Assembly: GCA_029547225.1 (NCBI GenBank)
Contig: JAKPPS010000039.1
Location: forward strand, 1-55,377
Source of the DNA: a bacterium
Lineage (GTDB): Bacteria > Patescibacteriota > Dojkabacteria > SC72 > WJKH01
Length of the DNA: 55,377 nucleotides
Reading direction: 5' to 3'
The stretch's first letter is position 1. Each line of letters opens with the position of its first letter. Of the stretch, positions 10,101 through 18,524 are shown piece after piece. The translations under genes were made by a program, and so were the position numbers. A model generated the notes under the pieces. That model was not told the origin of the DNA. It did not search any database and saw nothing but the letters and a program-made list of their open reading frames with translations.

Positions 10101-11594
10101 ATGTCTAAGCAAACAAAAAATACGAAAAATTCAAATTCTATTCTTATAGCTACTTTTTTCCTCTTTTTTGCTACAGCGATTATGGGTAGATTATCGGCAT
10201 TTGTCGATTATTATTTTACTTATTGGAATATTGAGGTTAGCGATAGACTGATTAGTAAACTTATTTGGGCAACATTCTATTTACTATTTGTTGTAATTGT
10301 ATTGATAAATGATATTTTTCGTTATTGGCGAGAAATAAACGATGGTAAAGAGTATACAAATGTGAAAAATTCTTTGAGTATCAATACAAAACAAGAGAAT
10401 ATTCAAGGAAAAGTTACCCTTAATAGAAAAAAAGAATTCACTTTCAGAAATAAAATTAATATCCTGATATTAAAAATATGGGAAAGTAAAGTTGCTTTCT
10501 ACAAAGAAAACAAGATAATTGTTTGGGCAAGCCTTGCTATAGTTGTATCATCGCTGTTTAGCGCACTTTTCGCTTATAATAAATCTGAATCTATTTGGGG
10601 ATTACCATATTATGCATTGCTAGTTTCAATACCGTTGATGATCAAATATGTGTGGGGTAATAAACTACAGTTTAAGCTAGTAATTTTCCAAAATATTATA
10701 CTTATTGTACTTGCACTTGTAGCACTGTATCAAAGTCGAATTTACAATTATTTGGGTGCAGAAGTTCATCCAGTAATTAGTTTTTTTGATACTTATGGTG
10801 GATTTATGCCAATTAGCTTCTTTTTGATATGGGATGATTTGATTTATTTGAGGCCAAGCTCTTTAATGGTTGATCCAAATTTTCTAGCAATCTTCTCTGT
10901 TATAGCGTTATCTTATAATGCTGCATTTCTTCCTCGAGTCAGAGAGATTAAAAAACATTTTTGGCGTATTGTTACAACCGTAATTTTGTGTTCATCCATT
11001 TTTTCGGTTGCGTATATAGTAATTGCCTCAGCTTCGCGAACTGCTGTTTTGATGCTGGTAGTAGCGATTTCCACATATTTAACAATAAAAGTAGTAAGTT
11101 ATATCTCAAGTAGATTATCTCTAGTTAGAAAAAAGCCTGCTAAACTCTATTCAAGTGTGATTTGGGTTTATCTGTATAATATCTATCTTCGGATCAAAGA
11201 TGGATTACTTTTGAAGGACGTTTCTTCTTTACAAAGAATAGAATATGCCAAGATTTCTTTACAAGCTTTTAAAGAATATCCGGTTACTGGGATAGGCATA
11301 GGATCGTATGGAGATTACTATCGTAATGTTTTTGATAGCAGTGCGGGTGTTGCAACCCCTCATAATGCATACATGAGAACATTGGCAGAGATGGGTTTTC
11401 TAGGTGTCGCAGCCTTTCTTTTTTATTTTGTTGCATTTGTAAAAGTAATCTTAGATAACCGAAAATATATTTATTTAGCAACATTATTTGGGATTGTGGC
11501 AGGTTCTATCTTCTATGATTTTATTATGACTCCCTGGATGTGGATTTATTTTGGTATAATATACGCTGATGCTACTAATAAAAAAACCGAATAA
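10101..11594 (+). CDS. O-antigen ligase/polymerase-like (Wzy/WaaL superfamily) membrane protein
   Basis: Multiple TM segments and late signature 'GIGIGSYGDYYRN..ATPHNAYMRTLAEMGFLGVAAFLFYF'. Confidence 0.8.
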   Translation: MSKQTKNTKNSNSILIATFFLFFATAIMGRLSAFVDYYFTYWNIEVSDRLISKLIWATFYLLFVVIVLINDIFRYWREINDGKEYTNVKNSLSINTKQENIQGKVTLNRKKEFTFRNKINILILKIWESKVAFYKENKIIVWASLAIVVSSLFSALFAYNKSESIWGLPYYALLVSIPLMIKYVWGNKLQFKLVIFQNIILIVLALVALYQSRIYNYLGAEVHPVISFFDTYGGFMPISFFLIWDDLIYLRPSSLMVDPNFLAIFSVIALSYNAAFLPRVREIKKHFWRIVTTVILCSSIFSVAYIVIASASRTAVLMLVVAISTYLTIKVVSYISSRLSLVRKKPAKLYSSVIWVYLYNIYLRIKDGLLLKDVSSLQRIEYAKISLQAFKEYPVTGIGIGSYGDYYRNVFDSSAGVATPHNAYMRTLAEMGFLGVAAFLFYFVAFVKVILDNRKYIYLATLFGIVAGSIFYDFIMTPWMWIYFGIIYADATNKKTE

Positions 11595-12738
11595 AAATTC
11601 AAAAATAATGAATCTTGCACAAGTTGATGAGATTTTGTTGCAAATAAGGCTTCCTTTGAGCCTTGTTTTGACACCTATCAATCTTGAAGTTGAGCGAAAA
11701 AAGTTTTTCGATTCAGATAGTTATGAACCACATTTCAAATATCGAGTTGTCAAGAACAAGAATTTACAGATATTTGAAAGTCTGAGTGAACTTGAGGAGA
11801 TTGATGATGTCGATCCTAGGATTTCCGATATGTATCTGAAATTAATAAGGCAGAAATCGGAAACTAACGATTTGATGAATAATGTCGGCAATAACGAAAA
11901 GTTTACGCAGATAGCTATTAAGAAATTTGGTATGCCAAGTGCAAAATTATTTCGAAATGCTTGCCGAGTTTTAAAAGGAAGAACTTCAATTTACAATGTA
12001 AAAAGTGATACGCGAATGCAGGATACCTCAAGCTTGAATTATTCAGAAATATCATCGATTGTTGATGAATTCTTTAGGTATGCAGGCTTAGAAGGCTGGA
12101 AATCGGGTATCTCTGCAAATATCGCTAGCAATGGTGTAAAAGCTGGTGTCAAAACAAAAGTTTTGCTTATGGATAAAGATATTATGAAAAAGCCTTTTGA
12201 CTTAAGAAAAACTATTGTCCATGAGATCGGCACTCATGTTCTTCGTGCAGAGAACGGCTTGAAATCAGGTTATGGAGTTTTTTCAAGAGCTAATCTTAAT
12301 TCGTATTTAGATACTGAGGAAGGGCTTGCACTTTACAATGAGGAACTTTTTGGCGTATTAACCCTTGAGTCTTTGCGTAAACGAGCTTTATTTGTTTACC
12401 TTATAGGGGTAGGGCAGAATTGTACTTTTAGAGAGCTTTACAATATTTCTTTAGGATTCTTGAAGCCAAAAGATGCTTTTAATACGGTATTGAGAGTCAA
12501 GCGAGGGATTGGTGATGGTTCCCAAGCTGGTATCTATCCAAAGGATATTGTGTATTTCAGAGGATTTAGAAGAGTTAGGAAGGCTATAGATCGCTCTCCA
12601 ACTATTTATAAATCTCTCTATGCGGGGAAAATCAGTCTCAAACAAGTAGAGTGGGTAGAGGAAGGTTTGTTGCCAAAAGCTAAGATATTTCCGGATAAAG
12701 AAGAGTATTCAAGATTATTCAAGAAATTGGGGATTTAA
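11569..12738 (+). CDS. DUF1704 (MATCAP/QEGLA-type) metallopeptidase
   Basis: 'KTIVHEIGTHVLRAENGLKSG' and 'DTEEGLALYNEE', matching the HExxH...EGLA pattern of PF08014. Alternative ATG at 11608. Confidence 0.82.
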   Translation: MLLIKKPNKNSKIMNLAQVDEILLQIRLPLSLVLTPINLEVERKKFFDSDSYEPHFKYRVVKNKNLQIFESLSELEEIDDVDPRISDMYLKLIRQKSETNDLMNNVGNNEKFTQIAIKKFGMPSAKLFRNACRVLKGRTSIYNVKSDTRMQDTSSLNYSEISSIVDEFFRYAGLEGWKSGISANIASNGVKAGVKTKVLLMDKDIMKKPFDLRKTIVHEIGTHVLRAENGLKSGYGVFSRANLNSYLDTEEGLALYNEELFGVLTLESLRKRALFVYLIGVGQNCTFRELYNISLGFLKPKDAFNTVLRVKRGIGDGSQAGIYPKDIVYFRGFRRVRKAIDRSPTIYKSLYAGKISLKQVEWVEEGLLPKAKIFPDKEEYSRLFKKLGI

Positions 12739-12827
12739 TCATTCGAAAATCTGTTCGCAAAATTGGATCAGCAGAACCTAAAAATTTCGAAAATGCTTAT
12801 TCACATGCGTGCGGAATTAGTCTACAA

Positions 12828-12887
12828 GTGCAATCTAGTACAACCTAGTGCAATCTAGTGCAATCTAGTGCAACCTTGTGTAATCGA
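12828..12887. repeat. Six tandem 10-bp units, consensus GTGCAATCTA
   Basis: GTGCAATCTA/GTACAACCTA/GTGCAATCTA/GTGCAATCTA/GTGCAACCTT/GTGTAATCGA, read directly. Confidence 0.95.
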
Positions 12888-12904
12888 TTCTTGCACAAAG
12901 AATC
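12886..12904. other. Inverted repeat GATTCTT-GCACA-AAGAATC abutting the 10-bp array
   Basis: Perfect 7-bp arms, 5-nt loop; no T-run, so not called a terminator. Confidence 0.8.
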
Positions 12905-12948
12905 AATCTAATAATAATGGAACTCCAGAAAGTAAAAGATTGCTAGCT

Positions 12949-13947
12949 CTAAATGAATGATAAAATCATCTCTTTTGCAATATTGATTATTTCGTAACCA
13001 TCTTTAGGCTCAATCTTTTTTTCATAAGCTTTAAATCCAGGATTCATGTTTACTTCGAGGACATAAGGCTTATCATCTTTGTAGATAACATCGATAGCCA
13101 TAAAGTCACTTTTGAAAGCTGTACCACATTTCTTAGCTAATTCGATAAGTCTATCCTCTGGGTTTGTAAGAAGCGAATATTCACCTTTATCAACGGTAAT
13201 AAATGATCGAGTTGCTTTACGGATCCAACCTGATATCAATTTATCTCCATTTACGAACAATCTCAGATCTTCACCTATGTCAGTAAACTCTTGCAAAAAG
13301 AAATCCTTCAACTCTTTTTTGTTAAGGTTTTCTTGAGCAAAGTCCTCAACCTTATTTATCATGTAAATATTCTTTTTTACAGTTGCATCAGAAGGTTCTA
13401 AATTTGACTCAGAAGTATTTGTATCAGAAATATTCGTTTTTGGTCTTAAGTCATTCTCACCTGAGACGTGTTTTGCAAGTACAGTTTTATTGTTAAAAAT
13501 TGATTGATAATCATCATAATTTCCATCAGCTCTATAAAATGAGTGTAGATAGGGGATATCATTCTGAGAAAAAATCAAAGCTTGTGTCAATTTTGAATAA
13601 TTGTGCATTATTTTAATAAAATCAGAGTTCTGTATTTTAATCTGTTTCTCTGGATTTTTTTTGTTGAAATTTTCTATATGTTCAACTATTAGTCGTTTTA
13701 TTTCATATTCTTCTCGGCTAAAATGTCCACGCATGATAATGTGAGTATAACTTGTAATATCTTCATTACGCACAAAAATACTGTAATTCCCGTCCTTTTG
13801 GTCAATCGATATTTCGTGGTTGTAAACATAATCGGAGGTGTGACCGAGCTTTGTAATCTCCTCTTGGAGTCTCTCTATGGCATATGGTGTCTTGTTTGAG
13901 TCACCAATCCTGGGTTGCTTATCTATAATGAGGAATTTATAGTTCAT
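12949..13947 (-). CDS. RimK/glutathione-synthetase-like ATP-grasp ligase
   Basis: 'FLQEFTDIGEDLRLFVNGDKLISGWIRKATRSF', 'DFMAIDVIYKDDKPYVLEVNMNPGFKAYE' (ATP-grasp Mg-binding ExNxNPG). Confidence 0.8.
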   Translation of the reverse strand: MNYKFLIIDKQPRIGDSNKTPYAIERLQEEITKLGHTSDYVYNHEISIDQKDGNYSIFVRNEDITSYTHIIMRGHFSREEYEIKRLIVEHIENFNKKNPEKQIKIQNSDFIKIMHNYSKLTQALIFSQNDIPYLHSFYRADGNYDDYQSIFNNKTVLAKHVSGENDLRPKTNISDTNTSESNLEPSDATVKKNIYMINKVEDFAQENLNKKELKDFFLQEFTDIGEDLRLFVNGDKLISGWIRKATRSFITVDKGEYSLLTNPEDRLIELAKKCGTAFKSDFMAIDVIYKDDKPYVLEVNMNPGFKAYEKKIEPKDGYEIINIAKEMILSFI

Positions 13948-14235
13948 ATATTTGGTATTAAAATTATATGATTATTTGGGTAAATTGTACCATACTTCCA
14001 CAGTAAATTCATTCTAAAATGAATATCACGATTATTGACCAAAAGTAGGGTAATAAAGTGTAAAAAAATATGCCTCAAAGTTGAGAATAGAAATAAAGAA
14101 AATTTGTAGGATTTATGCATAAAATCGTAGCGCAAATTATAGGTCGTTGCATATATTTCGTTACTTTGATATTCTTTACTAAGTAGTTCCTCTGCTACTG
14201 CCCTCAGAGGAACGTTAATTTATTATTATAATAGT

Positions 14236-15006
14236 ATGCAAGCACAAAATGACATGAATCCTGTTGAGAGAATAAGACAGGAGACGCAGGTTAATACCTA
14301 CGCAAAAACTAATTCTAAGGGCAAGGGAGATGGCCATGGTGGATTAGTTATAGCTGGTTTCTCAGCAACACTATTAATTGGATTAATAGTAGTGTTACTA
14401 GTTGGGGCAGGTGTTGTAGGTTATCTTTTTTATCAAGAAAAACAAAAACCAGATAACTCAGTAGAACTAGCAGATTATGAAGTACAACAAATGAAAGAGA
14501 AGATTGGCAAACTAATACTCTTACCATCCGATCAAGAGCCAACTGTTGCTACCATCGTTGATATCGAAAAACTAAAAGAAACAAACCCAACTTTTTATAA
14601 GAACGCTTCAAACGGAGATAAAATCTTAGTATATTCTGATAAAGCAATATTATATGATCCAGATAATAACATCATCTTAGATGTAGCTCCGATTGTTACA
14701 GATCCTGCTTCTCAATCAGCATCCTTAAGTGTTGAATTGAGAGATGCTTCTGACGCAAAAGACCTTGATCAGATAAGTGCTGAAATTGCAAATTATGGTT
14801 CACAGTTTGTTGTAGCAACCAAGTCAGAGTCTGCGGATGCAAGCGACAATGGTGTTGAAATATTTATAGTAACTACCGATGAAACAAAAATGCAGATGGC
14901 AAGTGCTTTAGCAACATCAATGGGTGCTCAGATAGTTGAATCGATGCCACAAGGAGAACAAGCACCAGCAGATGGTGTTGATGTAGTCATTGTTTATGGT
15001 GATTAA
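14236..15006 (+). CDS. Single-TM anchored conserved hypothetical protein
   Basis: One strong TM, then 'KIGKLILLPSDQEPTVATIVDIEKLKETNPTFYKNASNGDKILVYSDKAILYDPDNNIILDVAPIV', a layout I associate with CPR proteins. Confidence 0.65.
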   Translation: MQAQNDMNPVERIRQETQVNTYAKTNSKGKGDGHGGLVIAGFSATLLIGLIVVLLVGAGVVGYLFYQEKQKPDNSVELADYEVQQMKEKIGKLILLPSDQEPTVATIVDIEKLKETNPTFYKNASNGDKILVYSDKAILYDPDNNIILDVAPIVTDPASQSASLSVELRDASDAKDLDQISAEIANYGSQFVVATKSESADASDNGVEIFIVTTDETKMQMASALATSMGAQIVESMPQGEQAPADGVDVVIVYGD

Positions 15007-15030
15007 TCAATTATTTCTTTGAGATATTAT

Positions 15031-15057
15031 CTCCCTCTGAAAAGAGGGAGTTTTTTT
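15031..15057 (+). terminator. Rho-independent terminator
   Basis: CTCCCTC-TGAAAA-GAGGGAG-TTTTTTT 25 nt after the CDS ending at 15006. Confidence 0.9.
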
Positions 15058-15102
15058 ATCATTTATTAGACGAAAAAGTATTATTTGCTTCTAATATTTT
15101 TG

Positions 15103-15157
15103 GTATGCCACCAACCTTTGTACAATACACGAGACTTTTATCCATGACTACCCAAGC
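15103..15157 (+). repeat. Bipartite intergenic element family 1, copy A
   Basis: GTATGCCACCAACC-N25-CCATGACTACCCA(A)GC; both halves recur at 31671-31724 on the minus strand. Confidence 0.85.
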
Positions 15158-15276
15158 ATTTTGCTAAGCGCGATCTTGTGTACACCATGATGAAATAAAA
15201 TAAATAGTTTGTTAAAGGTAGTTGAAAGTATTATTAAAGGTGTGCAAGAGTTAATTCTATGCAAAACACGAGGATT

Positions 15277-15318
15277 GTAATGGTGACGGTTACTTGCTCT
15301 GTAAAACGGTTGGTTACA
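15277..15318 (-). repeat. Bipartite intergenic element family 2, copy A
   Basis: Minus strand TGTAACCA-N21-CCGTCACCATTAC; both halves recur at 27281-27322 with identical spacing. Confidence 0.75.
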
Positions 15319-17125
15319 ATTTTATTATCTCTTTGATTAATCTTTGGTCTATAGCTTGAGCAATGCCGTTATATCTCGTGAGATCAAATGAAGTAATTAG
15401 CGTATCAATCCTATCAAATCCTGTGCCATGTAGAGCGACTTGTTCCGGATTATCAAAGCAATGGCAAATAATATCGAGATTCCTATTCCTTTTAAGTGCA
15501 AGTATTGCATTTCGATATTGTAAATTACCATTTATCAAGTGCCCGTTATTGTATATTGTTTCGTTGTGATAGGTTCCGATATTCAGTTTCTCATTATGTA
15601 TTAATTCAGTAAGTTTCGTATCTGTAAGATATTTCTCAAGTTCTTTGAGTGGGTCGGCGGAGATTATAACTATCTTTTTACATTTATTATTTTGTACGAT
15701 TAATCCATCTACAAATTCTTTGATCGCTTCTGGACGATTTTTTCCTTCGGATGGAAAAATATTTAAATACATTTCAGGCATCATGTTTACCTCAAGAATC
15801 GTCCCATTTTCGAGTGTTAATGGGGCAGAGATATCTTTACATAGTATATCTATCCCGACGCAATAAGCATGCATGGATTTAGCTATTGAAACACAAATAT
15901 CTTTGATCTGAGGATGTACAATATCGGTAACATCTTTTGTCATACCACCTTGACTCATACTTGCAGTTTTGCGAACATAAATCCTTTGACCTTTTGTTGG
16001 AATATCAACGTATGATAAGTCTTGCTCTTTGAGGAATATCTCAAGCATCTCATTTTTTTCGATCGGCTTGAGTGTATGAGTTGGATTAAGTTTATCTCTG
16101 TTTGGATCTCTATTAATTTCATCTATGAGTTGTTCAATATTACTTGTGCCATCGCCGATAACATAAGCAGGTATTCTTTTAGTTGCGGCAACATATTTTC
16201 CATTGATTATCAAAATTCGATAATCTTCTCCGCTAACTTGTTCTTGGATAATAATCTTTGTTTGCCAAACGGCTCTTATTTTCTTATGTATTGCTTCATA
16301 AGCCATTTGTATCGCTTTATAAGCCTGTTCTTTTGAAATAATATTTGTCGTTACTCCAGCACCACCGGTAAGTCCGTTTGGTTTTATTACAAAGGGTTTT
16401 TTATAATTGTCGAAAATACGATCAACCTCAAGTTTGCAATCATCAATCTCTTCTCCAAGTAAGTGCCAAGGAGCGTTTGGTAGTCCGAGATTATCAAAAA
16501 ATGTATTTGAAGGTATTTTATCTCTTTGTATTTTTTGTGCGATATGACTATCAAAAGATGAAGATGCGGCACAGTTGATAGAACTTTCACATGCGATTCC
16601 AAGCAAATAATACTTATTTATTGACGAAATCCCTTCGCCAGATCTTTGATTAACGAAAAACTGATTTATTTCGTAACCTTGGTCGATTGTTTCAGTAAGG
16701 ATTGGAATTGTACTCATCGATTCAATCTGTTTCTTAATAATGTCGGAATGGATTTTATTATTGGTTTCTTCAAAACTAAGTTTTGCATCTAGATACTCAT
16801 ATACAACATTAAAAATCTCTGACCAGAGATTGGGTAGGTGAGAGTAAACAATAAATTTGTGGATATCAATAGTTGCTTTTTCTTCGCCATTGTGGGTAAT
16901 TTTATCTTTCAATCCACTAATAGAGACATTTTCACCTTTTCGAAATGTGTGTAGCAGTTTATCGTATTTGCTGTAGTATTCAATCCTGTCGCCAAATAAT
17001 CGGTGGTAATTAATGATTATATTTAATAGCTCAATTATCTTTTCATCAACAATATAGCTCGATTTGAAAGAAATCGAAGTCAACATGCTATCTAAGTTTA
17101 TTCCTTGAATTATTTTTATCTCCAT
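15314..17125 (-). CDS. Cyanophycin-synthetase-like ATP-grasp ligase with truncated/vestigial Mur-ligase-like C-terminus
   Basis: 'PFVIKPNGLTGGAGVTTNI', 'GEDYRILIINGKYVAATKRIPAYVIGDGTSNIEQLIDEINRDPNRDKL', 'ILEVNMMPE'; C-terminus 'GTYHNETIYNNGHLINGN...LHGTGFDRIDTLITS' with no GKT/S P-loop. Confidence 0.82.
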   Translation of the reverse strand: MEIKIIQGINLDSMLTSISFKSSYIVDEKIIELLNIIINYHRLFGDRIEYYSKYDKLLHTFRKGENVSISGLKDKITHNGEEKATIDIHKFIVYSHLPNLWSEIFNVVYEYLDAKLSFEETNNKIHSDIIKKQIESMSTIPILTETIDQGYEINQFFVNQRSGEGISSINKYYLLGIACESSINCAASSSFDSHIAQKIQRDKIPSNTFFDNLGLPNAPWHLLGEEIDDCKLEVDRIFDNYKKPFVIKPNGLTGGAGVTTNIISKEQAYKAIQMAYEAIHKKIRAVWQTKIIIQEQVSGEDYRILIINGKYVAATKRIPAYVIGDGTSNIEQLIDEINRDPNRDKLNPTHTLKPIEKNEMLEIFLKEQDLSYVDIPTKGQRIYVRKTASMSQGGMTKDVTDIVHPQIKDICVSIAKSMHAYCVGIDILCKDISAPLTLENGTILEVNMMPEMYLNIFPSEGKNRPEAIKEFVDGLIVQNNKCKKIVIISADPLKELEKYLTDTKLTELIHNEKLNIGTYHNETIYNNGHLINGNLQYRNAILALKRNRNLDIICHCFDNPEQVALHGTGFDRIDTLITSFDLTRYNGIAQAIDQRLIKEIIKL

Positions 17126-17171
17126 TTTGCTATATTGAGTTAACTTAATACAAATTATTTTTGTGTATTGC

Positions 17172-18416
17172 TTATATACCTCTGAGTTCTAAAGCATCTG
17201 CAACTTTCTTTACTGAGAGAGCATAAGTGCCCATGCGCATATCAGTGCCTAGACTCTTTGTCGATTGATGTGCTTCGTTAAATGCTTTTACCATCAATCC
17301 TTGAAGTTGTTTTTCAACCTCTTCTTTTGACCAGTAATAACCTTGACGATTTTGTACCCATTCAAAATAGGATACTGTTACGCCTCCTGAGTTCGCCAAT
17401 ACATCTGGAACCGATAAGATACCTTTATCTGCCAATATGTAATCAGCTTCTGGTGTTACAGGCCCATTAGCCATCTCAATTATATATTTTGCGTTGATGC
17501 TGTCGGCATTATCTTTTGTTATGACATTTTCTATTGCGGCTGGCACTAATACGCTCACAGGCAATTCTAACAATGACTTATTATCAACCTCTTTTTCTTT
17601 TGCAAATTCAGTAATTATCTTTTTATCCTCGTAAATGTGCTTTATCAATTTGTTGACATCAATACCTTTTCTATCATAGATACCTCCATTGATATCGCTA
17701 ATTGCCACAATCTTGAAACCTTTTTCATAAGCTAACCTTGCGAAGTGAGAGCCAACATTTCCAAAACCTTGTACAGCAATTTCAGTATCTTTAGGTGATA
17801 AACCTTGGAGCTTTGATAATTCGTTGAGGATAAAAACACCACCAAGCCCAGTTGCTTCAGTTCTACCTTGAGAGCCGCCTAATTCGATCGGCTTAGCAGT
17901 GATAGTCGCTGGTTGCCAAGAGCCTTTGATTTTGCTGTATTCGTCAATCATCCAGGCCATAATCTGTGAATTTGTATTCATGTCTGGAGCGGGTACATCA
18001 ATATCGGGTCCGATCAAGTCTGCAACAGCTCTTATATATCCTCGAGATAATCTTTCTATTTCACCAATTGATAATTTTGTTGGGTCGACTGTGATACCAC
18101 CTTTTGCACCACCGTAAGGGATACCAGTTACAGCGCATTTCCAAGTCATCCATACTGATAATGCTTTAACTTCATTTAGGTCAACTTGGGGTGCGTATCT
18201 GAGTCCTCCTTTGTATGGTCCTCTTGCGTTACAGTGTTGTGCTCGATATCCAGTAAATACTTTAGTAGTGCCATCGTCCATCACAACTGGGATGTTTACT
18301 TCTAAAACTCTATCATGTTTTGATAGTCTAGCTACTGTGCTTTCCTTTAATTTTATTATCTTTGCAACTTTCTCAAGCTGTTCGATAGCATTTTGGTATG
18401 CATTATTTTTTTCCAT
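17172..18416 (-). CDS. gdhA: Glutamate dehydrogenase
   Basis: 'GYRAQHCNARGPYKGGLRYAPQVDLNEVKALSVWMTWKCAVTGIPYGGAKGGI', 'DVPAPDMNTN', 'VAVQGFGNVGSHFA'-type Rossmann motif. Confidence 0.95.
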   Translation of the reverse strand: MEKNNAYQNAIEQLEKVAKIIKLKESTVARLSKHDRVLEVNIPVVMDDGTTKVFTGYRAQHCNARGPYKGGLRYAPQVDLNEVKALSVWMTWKCAVTGIPYGGAKGGITVDPTKLSIGEIERLSRGYIRAVADLIGPDIDVPAPDMNTNSQIMAWMIDEYSKIKGSWQPATITAKPIELGGSQGRTEATGLGGVFILNELSKLQGLSPKDTEIAVQGFGNVGSHFARLAYEKGFKIVAISDINGGIYDRKGIDVNKLIKHIYEDKKIITEFAKEKEVDNKSLLELPVSVLVPAAIENVITKDNADSINAKYIIEMANGPVTPEADYILADKGILSVPDVLANSGGVTVSYFEWVQNRQGYYWSKEEVEKQLQGLMVKAFNEAHQSTKSLGTDMRMGTYALSVKKVADALELRGI

Positions 18417-18524
18417 AATATTTAGATAAAAATTTAGATACTATTTATACATTGTAAATACTGCAAAATATTACACCTTGTTATTTATTGTTACAATATT
18501 GAAATAGAAATTAATCGAAAAAGC

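Noticed and set aside
12828-12887. Possible CRISPR array
   Set aside because: Units are only 10 bp with no spacers and no cas genes nearby.
14236-15006. Assigning this gene to a named LytR C-terminal family
   Set aside because: The C-terminal pattern is only suggestive; kept as a conserved hypothetical.
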